From CAYUVA01 sp964448115 [NCBI: uncultured bacterium] (GTDB lineage Bacteria > CAYUVA01), in assembly GCA_964448115.1 (NCBI GenBank), contig CAYUVA010000010.1, forward strand, positions 7,010 through 71,009: a DNA stretch of 64,000 nt, given 5' to 3'. A program made the position numbers and the translations under genes. How positions within the stretch are numbered: position 1 is the stretch's first letter; each line of letters begins with the position of its first letter. The notes under the pieces are model-generated. The model saw only the letters and a list, made by a program, of their open reading frames with translations, ran no database searches and had not been told where the DNA came from. Shown here piece by piece: positions 28,035 to 37,355 of this stretch.

Positions 28035-28595
28035 ATGATACATAGATGGATTTTAATCATTACAGCGGCTTTATTTTTCATCTCGCTTTCTACTAGCCTA
28101 GCTATGGCAGAGGAACCATGCTGGGGAATGAGAGGAAAAGCAGCCGATCCTGCTCAGAATGCGAAGCTTGAGGAGCTTATGGAGAGGGTGCTGTTGGTGG
28201 AGATAAATATGGAGCTAGGGCTGGATGAGAGAAAGGCTGCCGTAGTATTGCCTGCTGTAAAGGATTATATTGAGGTTCAACGTAAATTTCGTATGACCCG
28301 CCACAGAAATTTAAGGCAACTACGGCGCTTAATGAGCCTCGATGATCCTGATATAGGTAAGCTGGACCAGCTTCTCGATCAACTCTTTGATCCATCAAGC
28401 AATCTATGCTTAAAGCAGCATGAAGCCTATCTGAGGCTCAAGTCAGTAACCACTCCCCAGCAAAGAGCGGTCATCTTCAAGTGTCTATTCCGTTTTCAGA
28501 AAAAGCTGATGCGGCTGATGCATGGCATAAGGCGCCCCCGCCAGGATGGAAAGCCGCCATCGCCAGGGGATTGTTTGATGGATGAGATTGAATGA
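28035..28595 (+). CDS. Small exported helical protein, Spy/CpxP-like
   Basis: 186 residues. A signal peptide (about 1-26, cut near AMA-EE) is followed by an all-helical, Arg/Leu-rich protein with a segment like NMELGLDERKAAVVLPAVK and a later TPQQRAVIFKCLFRFQKKLM. This LTxxQ-type pattern and size recall periplasmic chaperone/sensor proteins of the Spy/CpxP/ZraP group, but the similarity is by appearance only. It has GGAG 7 bases before its ATG and lies 31 bases after the anti-sigma gene, so it is the third gene of the operon. It may be the envelope component whose state the sigma system monitors. Confidence 0.6.
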   Translation: MIHRWILIITAALFFISLSTSLAMAEEPCWGMRGKAADPAQNAKLEELMERVLLVEINMELGLDERKAAVVLPAVKDYIEVQRKFRMTRHRNLRQLRRLMSLDDPDIGKLDQLLDQLFDPSSNLCLKQHEAYLRLKSVTTPQQRAVIFKCLFRFQKKLMRLMHGIRRPRQDGKPPSPGDCLMDEIE

Positions 28596-28612
28596 TAGGC
28601 TTTCAGAGCCGA

Positions 28613-29308
28613 TTACTGCCCAGGCAGTATAGGTTCCACAGAGCCTCCACCGAATACGCCGTTTATGGCGAAGCTGCCGCCGATGCCGATCACTACATCA
28701 TCAGAGATCTTAAGCTCGCCCATCGCCTTGAATTTCTCATTGAGCACAAAGTCGATACCGCCGAAGAGCATAATATCGATCTCGCTGTCGTCATAACCTT
28801 CAGCCTCCCATCTTTCATAGCGAAGAGCTAGTCCCCCGTAAGGAGTGATCATCTGCTCGAAGGTCATGCTGGCAATGCCTCCACCGGTTAGTTCTATGAT
28901 GCTGGTCTCATCTATGTCTGCGTAGATTATGGTACCGAAAGGCGCCAGGTCAGGTCCGTTCTCGACAGTGAAAATATTATACTTAGCGCCACCACCTAGC
29001 CCGAAGCCGGTCTCGCTGTCGCCTCCTTCGGGATCTGCGTTTATAATCCCGAACTGTCCCCAGACCTCAAGCTCGGGTGCAATGAAATAGTGCAACTGCC
29101 CGGCGAATTCCATTATATCGACCTCGAAGTCGTAATCACCATAGGGCGTATCGACCTCGAATTCCCAGGTGCCGAAGTCGAAGTAGCCGCTAGCATACAT
29201 CTGCCCAGCCTCCCCCCTGGCTGCGGTGGTATATATCCTCGCATCAACTGAGGGAGCGATCATCAAGCTAATAACAAGCAATGAACTCAAAATGGTTAGC
29301 GACCTCAT
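28613..29308 (-). CDS. Predicted outer-membrane beta-barrel protein
   Basis: 231 residues with a signal peptide (about 1-23, cut after VDA) and then alternating short beta strands with aromatic/Gly-rich turns (GQMYASGYFDFGTWEFEVDT, ETGFGLGGGAKYNIF), consistent with a small barrel. There is a perfect AGGAGG 8 bases before the ATG. The tail ends in GGSVEPILPGQ rather than a terminal Phe, so insertion by the standard BAM signal is uncertain. It is convergent with the Spy-like gene (17-base gap) and could be a target of that sigma operon, but has its own promoter on the other side. Confidence 0.6.
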   Translation of the reverse strand: MRSLTILSSLLVISLMIAPSVDARIYTTAARGEAGQMYASGYFDFGTWEFEVDTPYGDYDFEVDIMEFAGQLHYFIAPELEVWGQFGIINADPEGGDSETGFGLGGGAKYNIFTVENGPDLAPFGTIIYADIDETSIIELTGGGIASMTFEQMITPYGGLALRYERWEAEGYDDSEIDIMLFGGIDFVLNEKFKAMGELKISDDVVIGIGGSFAINGVFGGGSVEPILPGQ

Positions 29309-29474
29309 AAACGATTACCTCCTAAAGTTTATTGTTACGAGAGATGAATATTGCAAATAAGCTGCATATTGTCAACTATCCTGTATTTTACTCTTGTTAT
29401 TGCATCTATTGATGCCTACAATGGAGAAGCTGAAGTATTAACTTCGGGTGATAAAGGAAAAATTATAATTTTCA

Positions 29475-31118
29475 ATGCGCTCGCAGGATAAGGATTTAAG
29501 GTCGCTAAAGCTCGATAGCCTGGACAGGATATTTCTCGCACTTTGTATGATGGGCCTTGGATTGTTGTATTTGCATTGGATCAATATCGAGATAAATATC
29601 TGGGATGAAAGCATCTTTGTACTTATTCTCAAGTACTTGGATAAAGGATTCAAGATCGGAAAGGATATCCAGGAGGTTGAGTGGGGAATCGGCATTTATT
29701 ACATCGCTCTTGCAGCCCTCAAGCCCTTTGGCTATACGATAATGTCAGCTCGATTCTTCCATCTGTTTTTCAGGATGCTCAATCTATACCTTCTGCTTCG
29801 ACTCGGAAAAGCAATGGGATTGAAAAGAAGAAGTAGATACATATTACTTGTTCTGATTGGGCTGTTCCCGGAGCCTATATACTACGCTGAATATCAGGCA
29901 CTTACCTTTATCGGATGCATACTGCTGATTCGATATGCATTAAAGCAAGACAAGCCTTCGTCTATTATTCTTGGCTGTTATCATGGGATTGCTTTGGTTA
30001 TATGGTGGAAGCTGGGGATACAGATGGTCTCGATCACCTTGATTTATTTGCTTTTTAGCGGATTACTGCCCAGGCTAGATGGAAGACATTTTACTTCAAG
30101 CCGATACTTGAAGCCCTTGATAATATGCACGATTATTTCTGTCCTGATTCCGCTCGCACTTAATGCAACTGCTAAATTCAAAAGCTACCAGGAGCTTGCA
30201 CCGGCATTCATGTCCCGCGAATCGATGCGCTCCGATGGGGTAGGTGGAATTAAGCATTATTCTCAGGTCATGGCAGAGATTTTCTTGCGTGTTATTCTTC
30301 CATTTAGAAGTCCATATAGACCTCATACAAGTATTGACAATATTCACCAATATATTCGAAGCCACTTTGATATTATTCTTATGCAACTGATTTCACTATT
30401 TGCTCTAATACTCATGGGATACCTTACTTTATTAAAGAATAGGAGGGTCGATGGTGGGGTGCTGGATCAAGTTGATTACGCATTTTTTGCTATGCTCATC
30501 GGCAACCTACTGCGATTCCTTCATCAGGCAGACAGGATACATTCCATACAAACCCTGCCTTTTCTATTGCTTGGAGCGATATATCTATTACACCGGATTT
30601 CATCAGAAAATGTGGTGCTAGGGATATCATTACCTCTTTTTATTATATTTTGCATGTTGTTCAGTACGCCTGAGGTTCGAGCAGAGTACAATCATCTTTG
30701 GTTGACTGCCCAGAAATATCGTCCGCTAGTAATTCAGAACGAGACCTTCTGGCTCAATGAACAGCACTATTGGGAATATCGCCAGATTATGGACATTGTC
30801 TCCAGGTTGACAGAGCCGGGGGATGAGATCCTAGCTATTCCTGATATACCCGGAATCTACTATATCACTGATCGCAACTATGCCTCGTGGTTCTGGGATT
30901 TAGAGATACCACTAATGATGCCGGAGTTCTTATCTTATCGATTCTTCGGTGAGATCTATCAAGAAGACTATGACATCATTATACAAAGAGAGCCTTATGC
31001 AAATGAACTGCACCTCTGGGAGAATCATCCTCTACTAATCAAGCTCAAGGAGCATATCGAGGATAATTTCATTTTGATGGAGAAGGTCGGAGATTATCGT
31101 ATTTACTTGCGTAGCTAG
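29475..31118 (+). CDS. GT-C-like polytopic membrane protein, probable glycosyltransferase
   Basis: 547 residues with about ten helices. The first periplasmic loop contains NIWDESIFVLILKYLDKG, with the Asp-Glu pair expected at the catalytic base of GT-C enzymes. IGIYYIALAALKPFGYTI and the long soluble C-terminus (about 400-547) match the family architecture. Helical density is clear, but sequence motifs are weaker than in the other three GT-C enzymes of the window, so the assignment is less firm. It is 131 bases upstream of the carbamoyltransferase gene. Confidence 0.6.
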   Translation: MRSQDKDLRSLKLDSLDRIFLALCMMGLGLLYLHWINIEINIWDESIFVLILKYLDKGFKIGKDIQEVEWGIGIYYIALAALKPFGYTIMSARFFHLFFRMLNLYLLLRLGKAMGLKRRSRYILLVLIGLFPEPIYYAEYQALTFIGCILLIRYALKQDKPSSIILGCYHGIALVIWWKLGIQMVSITLIYLLFSGLLPRLDGRHFTSSRYLKPLIICTIISVLIPLALNATAKFKSYQELAPAFMSRESMRSDGVGGIKHYSQVMAEIFLRVILPFRSPYRPHTSIDNIHQYIRSHFDIILMQLISLFALILMGYLTLLKNRRVDGGVLDQVDYAFFAMLIGNLLRFLHQADRIHSIQTLPFLLLGAIYLLHRISSENVVLGISLPLFIIFCMLFSTPEVRAEYNHLWLTAQKYRPLVIQNETFWLNEQHYWEYRQIMDIVSRLTEPGDEILAIPDIPGIYYITDRNYASWFWDLEIPLMMPEFLSYRFFGEIYQEDYDIIIQREPYANELHLWENHPLLIKLKEHIEDNFILMEKVGDYRIYLRS

Positions 31119-31159
31119 CTGCCCAAAAAAGCTTTAATGCCTTGAAAAAAAAAGCAGTT

Positions 31160-31174
31160 ATAACTATAAGTTAT
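31160..31174. promoter_or_regulatory. Short perfect inverted repeat upstream of the carbamoyltransferase gene
   Basis: ATAACT-ATA-AGTTAT (31160-31174) lies 76 bases before the ATG at 31250. It could be an operator, but a 6-bp A+T-rich palindrome may occur by chance. Confidence 0.25.
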
Positions 31175-31249
31175 GCAGCTATTGATCTTGAACCTAAAAT
31201 GAACTACAGCCAGAATTAGGATAATAAATATCATGAGGTTCTTTTGTGA

Positions 31250-32977
31250 ATGTTTCACCTAGGTGTCTCAGCTTTTTTACACGATTCGAGCGCTTGTCTC
31301 ACTCATAATGGGAGGATAGTTGCTTTTGCGCAGGAGGATCGCTTCAACCGGGACAAGCATTCCCCCGTGTTTCCTGTTCAATCGATAAAATATTGCCTGA
31401 AGACCGCCGGGATTTCAGTCGATGACCTTGATTGCGTAATCTTTTTCTGCAAGCCCTGGATGGCTCTACGCAGACGAATACCACTTATCTTAAGATATGC
31501 ACCAAAGTCAATCAAATGGGGAGATGAGTATAGCCCTAAGTTCTTTGACATGATACGATTTCCCAGAATATTCAAAGGGCACTTTCCGCATAAGACAAGT
31601 ACTGCAAGGTTCTACTTTGTGGATCACCACCAGGCTCACCTGGCGAGTGCATTCTTTGTCTCCCCCTTCGAGGATGCTGCCATTCTAAGCGCCGATGGCG
31701 CCGGTGAGATAGCAACCGCAGTGCTAGCTAGGGGGGAGGGAAATCGCATTTTCACCATCAAAGAGGTTAATATGCCCCACTCCTTGGGATATTACTATAC
31801 ATCATGCTGCCAATACCTGGGATTCAGACACTTCGAGTATATCCCCGATGACGCTGAGGGGAAGGTTATGGGGCTTTCCAGCTACGGCGAGCCTGAATTC
31901 ATCGATTTCTTCCATAAGCTGATTACGGTTACACCCGATGGCGGATTCCAGATGGATCTTGACTATTTCTGGCATCAATACGGCTGGAAGCGGTACTTCA
32001 GCGACCTTTATGTAAAGGAGCTGGGACCGCCCAGGCTCAAGACAGATCCCCTCGAGCATAGGCACGAGAACATCGCTGCTTCATTGCAGAAAGGATTGGA
32101 GGACAAGGTGTTAGAGCTGCTTCATATCCTTTATGGCAAGGTCGGCTCAAAGAATCTTTGCCTGGCTGGCGGGGTGACGCTCAACTGCGTGATGAACGGC
32201 AGGATACTGCGCGAATCACCCTTCAGGCGCATATTCATACAGCCGGCAGCCGGCGATTCGGGTACTACGCTGGGGGGATGTCTGTACTATTATCACCAAA
32301 TGAAGAATATGCCCCGTGATTTCATAATGGAGCACGCCTCTTGGGGTCCAGAGTTTAGCGACAGCGATTGCCGCCAGGCACTGGAAGCTAAAGGTCTAAG
32401 ATATGAATACTGCGAAAGTATCGCCTCCAGGGTGGCAAAACTGCTCGCCGATGGGAACATAGTCGGCTGGTACCAGGGGAGAAACGAGGTTGGTCCCAGA
32501 GCATTGGGTAATCGAAGCATCCTGGCTGATCCCAGAGATCCTGGGATGAAAGACAAGATAAACTCACGGGTCAAGTTCCGCGAGCCTTTCAGACCGTTTG
32601 CTCCATCAGTGCTCGAGGAGGACCTCGATGAGTATTTCGAGGGGGCTGTGAGATCGCCCTTCATGCTGCTTGTGTTCAAGGTTAAGGCAGACAAACAAGA
32701 GCTTGTCCCTGCCATTACACATGTCGATGGTACATCGCGAGTGCAATCGGTTGATAAAAATATACAGCCTCTCTATCACCAGATGATAAGCGAGTTCAAG
32801 CGCATTACCGGCATCCCAATGGTGCTCAATACCTCGTTGAATGTGAAGGGGGAGCCGATTGTATGCACTCCCCAGGATGCCATCGAGTGCTTTTTGAAGA
32901 CCGGCATGGATGCGCTGTGCCTGGGAAACTATCTAGTTATGAAAAATTCGATGAAAAATGATATTATCAAACTATGA
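31250..32977 (+). CDS. Carbamoyltransferase (NodU/CmcH family)
   Basis: 575 residues. Family signatures: the N-terminal LGVSAFLHDSSACL, the metal/nucleotide segment VDHHQAHLASAF followed by ILSADGAGE, and the C-terminal GPRALGNRSILADPR. Members use carbamoyl phosphate and ATP, through a carbamoyladenylate, to carbamoylate hydroxyl groups of sugars or antibiotics; NodU modifies Nod factors. Since its stop overlaps the start of a polyprenyl-phosphate glycosyltransferase (ATGA) and a GT-C gene lies upstream, carbamoylation of a glycan is the most likely role. The ATG at 31250 is preceded by GAGG 11 bases away. A co-acting carbamoyl phosphate source is not in the window. Confidence 0.9.
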   Translation: MFHLGVSAFLHDSSACLTHNGRIVAFAQEDRFNRDKHSPVFPVQSIKYCLKTAGISVDDLDCVIFFCKPWMALRRRIPLILRYAPKSIKWGDEYSPKFFDMIRFPRIFKGHFPHKTSTARFYFVDHHQAHLASAFFVSPFEDAAILSADGAGEIATAVLARGEGNRIFTIKEVNMPHSLGYYYTSCCQYLGFRHFEYIPDDAEGKVMGLSSYGEPEFIDFFHKLITVTPDGGFQMDLDYFWHQYGWKRYFSDLYVKELGPPRLKTDPLEHRHENIAASLQKGLEDKVLELLHILYGKVGSKNLCLAGGVTLNCVMNGRILRESPFRRIFIQPAAGDSGTTLGGCLYYYHQMKNMPRDFIMEHASWGPEFSDSDCRQALEAKGLRYEYCESIASRVAKLLADGNIVGWYQGRNEVGPRALGNRSILADPRDPGMKDKINSRVKFREPFRPFAPSVLEEDLDEYFEGAVRSPFMLLVFKVKADKQELVPAITHVDGTSRVQSVDKNIQPLYHQMISEFKRITGIPMVLNTSLNVKGEPIVCTPQDAIECFLKTGMDALCLGNYLVMKNSMKNDIIKL

Positions 32978-33945
32978 GCAGCCCTGAACTTTCTGTGGTG
33001 ATTCCATTTTACAACGAGCAAATGAATGTTCCTATCCTTTATGAGCGACTACAGGCTGTGCTTGAGAACCTCCAAAAAAGCTATGAGATCATCTTTGTCG
33101 ATGATGGCAGTACAGATGGTACTGCTCAGGAACTCAAGCAGGTATTTGAGAAAGATCCCCAAATAAAGGTTATTAGATTGCGAAGGAATTTTGGGCAGAC
33201 AGCCGCGCTTGCAGCCGGCATCGACCTGGCGCAAGGAGAATTCATAATCACCCTGGATGGAGACCTGCAACATGCGCCCGAGGAGATACCTCGACTGCTA
33301 GAGAAGGCATACCAAGGCTATGATATAGTATCCGGCTGGAGAGAAAAAAGAACCGATAACCTGCTGACCAGGCGCATACCCTCATGGGTAGCCAACCGCC
33401 TGATGGCAATATTGTCAGGGGTTAAGCTGCGCGACTTCGGAACAACCTTCAAGGTTTACCGCAAGGAGGTCATCAAGGAGATAGAGCTTTACGGAGAGAT
33501 GCATCGTTTCATACCTGCATTGGCGAGTTGGATGGGGGTTAGCATCTGCGAGGTTCCGATCTCTAACCCGCAAAGGGCGCATGGAAAGTCAAATTACAGC
33601 CTGAAACGTATCATCAATGTTCTGTTCGATCTCATTACGGTCAAGTTCCTGATCAGCTATGTAGGCAGACCCCTGCAATTTTTCGGAGTGCTGGGAGGCA
33701 TATTTTTCACTATCGGCTTTATTATTGCGCTGGCAATTACCATAAAATTCTTCGCATCAGGCTCGCTTGGTTACGGAAATGTTATGTTCGCAGCAATGAT
33801 GATGATCATGGGGGTGCAGTTTGTTGCTATCGGACTGACCGGCGAGATGAGCACTCGTATATATCACCGAACCAGCAATAGAAAGATTTATGCGGTAAAA
33901 GAGACCCTGATGCACGAGGAAGAGGGCATCCGGGAGGGAGAATAG
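32974..33945 (+). CDS. GT2 polyprenyl-phosphate glycosyltransferase (DPM1/GtrB-like)
   Basis: 323 residues. The GT-A fold is shown by VVIPFYNEQMNVPILYERL, the DDGSTDGT loop, and DGDLQHAPEEI (DxD region). Two C-terminal helices (about 228-250 and 265-288) anchor it, as in GtrB/ArnC-type synthases. It would load a sugar from UDP/GDP-sugar onto polyprenyl phosphate, providing the lipid-linked donor for GT-C enzymes such as the four in this window. It overlaps the carbamoyltransferase gene by four bases, indicating co-translation. The sugar is unknown. Confidence 0.88.
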   Translation: MSSPELSVVIPFYNEQMNVPILYERLQAVLENLQKSYEIIFVDDGSTDGTAQELKQVFEKDPQIKVIRLRRNFGQTAALAAGIDLAQGEFIITLDGDLQHAPEEIPRLLEKAYQGYDIVSGWREKRTDNLLTRRIPSWVANRLMAILSGVKLRDFGTTFKVYRKEVIKEIELYGEMHRFIPALASWMGVSICEVPISNPQRAHGKSNYSLKRIINVLFDLITVKFLISYVGRPLQFFGVLGGIFFTIGFIIALAITIKFFASGSLGYGNVMFAAMMMIMGVQFVAIGLTGEMSTRIYHRTSNRKIYAVKETLMHEEEGIREGE

Positions 33946-33954
33946 CGCCCGATT

Positions 33955-35028
33955 TTAATCACCATCCTTAATGGGCATAAACTGCCTAAAGTAAGCTTTA
34001 TCCACAGCTAGTTGATATGCATCTTGGGGGTGGATGCGCCGAGCATCCAATAGCTCCTTCAATGCTTGATCCAGGGTTTGATTACCCCTGGCTGCTTCGC
34101 TCGATTGCATGTATGAGTGTATCAGGTGGCTTTTAGACTCCCTGATGAGATTCGCCAATGCCGGCGAGCCGATAAGCAGCTCAACTACAGGTATGCGATT
34201 GAATCCATCGGTTGACTTCAGTAGGTGCTGGGATACCACGCCAGCCAAGGTTACAGATAACATGCTTCGTATCTGCTCCTGCTTTTTGGCTGGAAAGACA
34301 TCGATAATGCGATCCACGGTCTGGGCGACATTATTCGTATGCAAAGTAGCCATAATAAGTATCCCCATCTCTGCGCCGGTCATTGCAAGTTCTATGGTCT
34401 CCAGATCCCTCAGCTCACCGACAAGAATCACATCAGGGGATTCTCGAAGGGCAGCCCGCAGCGCAGAAGCGAAGCTATTAGCATGGCTTCCTACCTCCCG
34501 CTGGGAGATGACGGAGCTTTTGTTCGTATGCACATACTCTATCGGATCCTCGATGGTTACGATATGACGCCTTGAGGTCTGATTTATGGCATCGACAATG
34601 GCTGCCAAGGTGGCTGATTTCCCGCTGCCAGTCGGACCGGTAACCAACAGAAGCCCTTTGTCGATGCTAGCAAAATCCGCTAGCGCTCTTGGCAGATTCA
34701 GTTGTTCGATGGTGCGAATATGCTTTGGAATCAGCCTGAAGGAGCCAGCAACGCCAAGGCGCTGATGGTAGTAGTTAACCCTGAACCGACCCTGACCAGC
34801 TAGATGATAAGCAAAGTCCAACTCAAGCTCCTCCTCAAAGCGCTTAATCTGCTTATCGGTGAGAATCTCATATAGAAAATCGGTAGCCTCACCGGGAGAC
34901 AGCCTCCTGAAGTCAAGCGGCACCAGATCCCCCTGAACCCTGATAAACGGGGGCGAACCCGCGGAAATATGGAGATCAGATGCGTTATGTCTGCAAACTA
35001 AACCTAGAAATGTATCTATCAAAGCCAT
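33955..35028 (-). CDS. pilT: Type IV pilus retraction ATPase PilT
   Basis: 357 residues, the usual length. Start MALIDTFLGLVCRHNASDLH and SAGSPPFIRVQGDLVPL are the PilT N-terminal domain. Walker A is GPTGSGKSA, the Asp box is GELRDLETIELAMTGAEMG, and the His box ATLHTNNVAQTVDRIIDVFP. AIRNLIRE-type residues of PilT are replaced by ANLIRESKSHLIHSYMQSS, close to the PilT/PilU C-terminal consensus. It powers pilus disassembly for twitching motility. No other pilus genes are adjacent, so PilB, PilC and the pilins are elsewhere. It is 24 bases downstream of the LamG gene on the same strand. Confidence 0.95.
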   Translation of the reverse strand: MALIDTFLGLVCRHNASDLHISAGSPPFIRVQGDLVPLDFRRLSPGEATDFLYEILTDKQIKRFEEELELDFAYHLAGQGRFRVNYYHQRLGVAGSFRLIPKHIRTIEQLNLPRALADFASIDKGLLLVTGPTGSGKSATLAAIVDAINQTSRRHIVTIEDPIEYVHTNKSSVISQREVGSHANSFASALRAALRESPDVILVGELRDLETIELAMTGAEMGILIMATLHTNNVAQTVDRIIDVFPAKKQEQIRSMLSVTLAGVVSQHLLKSTDGFNRIPVVELLIGSPALANLIRESKSHLIHSYMQSSEAARGNQTLDQALKELLDARRIHPQDAYQLAVDKAYFRQFMPIKDGD

Positions 35029-35052
35029 AGTATTTCTATTATTCGCTCAGTA

Positions 35053-36216
35053 TTAATCACTTTTATTATCCACGAAATTACGGTTGAGATCTATTCCTTG
35101 GGTCAGCATATAAATCCTGATTATCTGCGAGCTTTGCATCGCATGGCTCAAGACCATAAGCTCATCGATATAGCAATTCAAGTACAAAGACCCCTTCCGT
35201 GGATGCAAAGCAAGCTCAGTAGGTGAGAAATGCTCATCAGCCAATGAAACGTTAATACAATACAAGCCATCGAGGTACAATCGATATTCATTCCCCTGTC
35301 GGGTCATGGCTGCGTTGTGCCAGTCATACATGGCTTGTCGGCTGCATCTTCTCGATCTTTTTTTAACATAGGTGTCCCAGCTAAGCGCCGCAGTAATATT
35401 CCCATCCTCATACCCAACCATACAGGTAAGTGTCCTGTTATCATCGGGCTGAGCAAGGTGGAACAGGCATCCCCGCAATTGATCGCCTTCGATAGGCAAT
35501 GGCTTGAACCAAAGCGCGATCGTGCCCCACTCATCCTTTATCCCTGGAGCATAAGACAATCTATCGTCTCCCTCGCCCAGGTAAGGTAGGTCTTGCCTGC
35601 TGCACACTAGCTGCAATCCATCGAACCATAGCTTGCCCTTATTCCCCTGGTCAGCAACGATGCGAAGCCTTATCTTATCGACACCAGGTCCCGTTTTAGC
35701 GGTTGCCGCCACCCGCACCCATTCCCTGGCATAGCTCGGCGGGTAGGCATGAATATCACCCGGCATATCACCCAGGTCGATATAGTAGGTTGTAAAAGGA
35801 TAAAAACCATTCTTCAGGTAGCCGGAGACCGTGTACCAACTGTCGGGTTTCACATCGATCGGCTCTGAGATTACTGCATCTGCTCGCCCCAACCAGGTAT
35901 GGTATCCAGCGTTGAGATCGAACAATGCCCCAGTAGATGCAATCTTTAGTTTCTCCCAGCCACTCGTTGTCTCGAAAGATGGATTTGGCGCCAGGTTCAG
36001 ACCCTGCTCGATGATCGCACAGCCGCCCATAAAGCCGAGATCGCAAAGGGTCGTATTTTTATGCTCTATAAGCGAACCTACCTGCGCCTCAATGCCCCTG
36101 TCAAAGCTGGAGTAAAGCAGAACATGATTGAGATCGACATGCTTGCAGGTCAGAGCATGGCAAAAGGTGCTTATGCCAAGGAGCATCAATGGAGATATTA
36201 CCTGCAAGTACCTCAT
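35053..36216 (-). CDS. Secreted protein with CBM4/9-like and LamG/ConA-like domains
   Basis: 387 residues. A signal peptide (about 1-21, cleavage near CHA-LT) is followed by a jelly-roll domain (about 70-215) with NPSFETTSGWEKL, SWYTVSGYLK and IRLRIVADQG, the pattern of CBM4/9-like carbohydrate-binding domains, then a LamG-like sandwich (about 220-370) with GTIALWFKPLP and NEYRLYLDGLY...YIDELMVLSHAM. No catalytic domain is seen. It probably binds a glycan at the cell surface. It lies upstream of pilT on the same strand, 81 bases after pepQ. Confidence 0.78.
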   Translation of the reverse strand: MRYLQVISPLMLLGISTFCHALTCKHVDLNHVLLYSSFDRGIEAQVGSLIEHKNTTLCDLGFMGGCAIIEQGLNLAPNPSFETTSGWEKLKIASTGALFDLNAGYHTWLGRADAVISEPIDVKPDSWYTVSGYLKNGFYPFTTYYIDLGDMPGDIHAYPPSYAREWVRVAATAKTGPGVDKIRLRIVADQGNKGKLWFDGLQLVCSRQDLPYLGEGDDRLSYAPGIKDEWGTIALWFKPLPIEGDQLRGCLFHLAQPDDNRTLTCMVGYEDGNITAALSWDTYVKKRSRRCSRQAMYDWHNAAMTRQGNEYRLYLDGLYCINVSLADEHFSPTELALHPRKGSLYLNCYIDELMVLSHAMQSSQIIRIYMLTQGIDLNRNFVDNKSD

Positions 36217-36297
36217 ATCATCCTCGTTTTACCATCCAGGTTCCCACAAGGTCGGGATGTCAAGTTATCAACCAGCCACTGCTGATAGGGCAACCAT

Positions 36298-37350
36298 CTA
36301 ATCGATACCCAAGACTCTACATCCATCGCTGGTAACTGTAACCAGATCTTCTATCCTGACGCCCCATCTGCCGGGGAAGTAAATTCCAGGTTCAATGGAA
36401 AAGACCATTCCCTCAACCAACTCGGTCTCGGAGTGAGGGCTTAGTCTCGGCGAGTAGTCGTGCACTTCCATTCCCACGCTATGCCCGGTGCCGTGTCCGA
36501 ACAGCTCGCCATAGCCTGCATCGTTAATAATATCACGCGCCACCTTGTCAACATCCTTTGCCAGCATACCGGGCTTGATCGACCTGGTGGCTTCCTGCTT
36601 GGCATGTTCAACCAGTTGGTATATCTCATGATAGCGCTCTGGTGGCTCTCCGAGGCTTATGGTTCGCGTGTTGTCCGAGCAATACTGCTTTAGCACACAA
36701 CCGAAGTCGCAGACCACCACATCATTCTCATTGATTGTCTTCGAGCTTGCCATGCCATGGGGCAGCGCGCCGCGGTGTCCGCTGGCGATTATGGTCTCAA
36801 AGGCTCTGCCAGAGGCGCCCATCTTGCGGATGCGATACTCGTACTCGGCAGCGACCTCGTATTCCTTGATGCCCGGCTTAATATATTTTCTTGTTTCCTG
36901 GAACGCCTTTAATGAAAGCCTGATCGCTGCATCTATTCTAGCTATCTCCAAGGGGGACTTGATGGAGCGTAGTTTTTCAATACAGCCCTTTACGGGGACT
37001 AATCTTCGCTCCGAAAAAAGGTTGGTTAGCTCAAGGTACTGGTTAAAGGGCAGCGTATCCATCTCGAAGCCAAGCCTTCTGATATCCAACCGCTGGCGAT
37101 GTTGTTCCAGGGTTGCTGATAAGGACTGCTTTAACTCGATCACCTCGCAATCCTTGATCTCATTGCGCGCATCGGTGATGTGCGTGAAATCGGTAATGAA
37201 GAATACTTCCTTCTCCTTGATCACCATGTACGCGCTGATGCCGGTAAAACCGGTCAGGTATCGTATATTGATAAGATTGGTAACTAAAAAGGAGTCAACC
37301 CGCTCTTGCTGCATCCTTTTTACTATCTTCTCGTGCTTGCTTGTTTCCAT
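36298..37350 (-). CDS. pepQ: Xaa-Pro aminopeptidase/dipeptidase (M24 family)
   Basis: 350 residues. The creatinase-like N-terminal domain (1-125) precedes the pita-bread catalytic domain. Metal ligands are visible: VVCDFGCVL (first Asp), CSDNTRT (second Asp), FGHGTGHSVGMEVHD (His), FSIEPGIY (Glu) and VRIEDL (Glu). It cleaves the bond before proline in peptides. It starts 5 bases after aroQ stops, an arrangement common in bacteria, where elongation factor P often follows; here efp is absent and a LamG gene is next. Confidence 0.92.
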   Translation of the reverse strand: METSKHEKIVKRMQQERVDSFLVTNLINIRYLTGFTGISAYMVIKEKEVFFITDFTHITDARNEIKDCEVIELKQSLSATLEQHRQRLDIRRLGFEMDTLPFNQYLELTNLFSERRLVPVKGCIEKLRSIKSPLEIARIDAAIRLSLKAFQETRKYIKPGIKEYEVAAEYEYRIRKMGASGRAFETIIASGHRGALPHGMASSKTINENDVVVCDFGCVLKQYCSDNTRTISLGEPPERYHEIYQLVEHAKQEATRSIKPGMLAKDVDKVARDIINDAGYGELFGHGTGHSVGMEVHDYSPRLSPHSETELVEGMVFSIEPGIYFPGRWGVRIEDLVTVTSDGCRVLGID

Positions 37351-37355
37351 AATGG

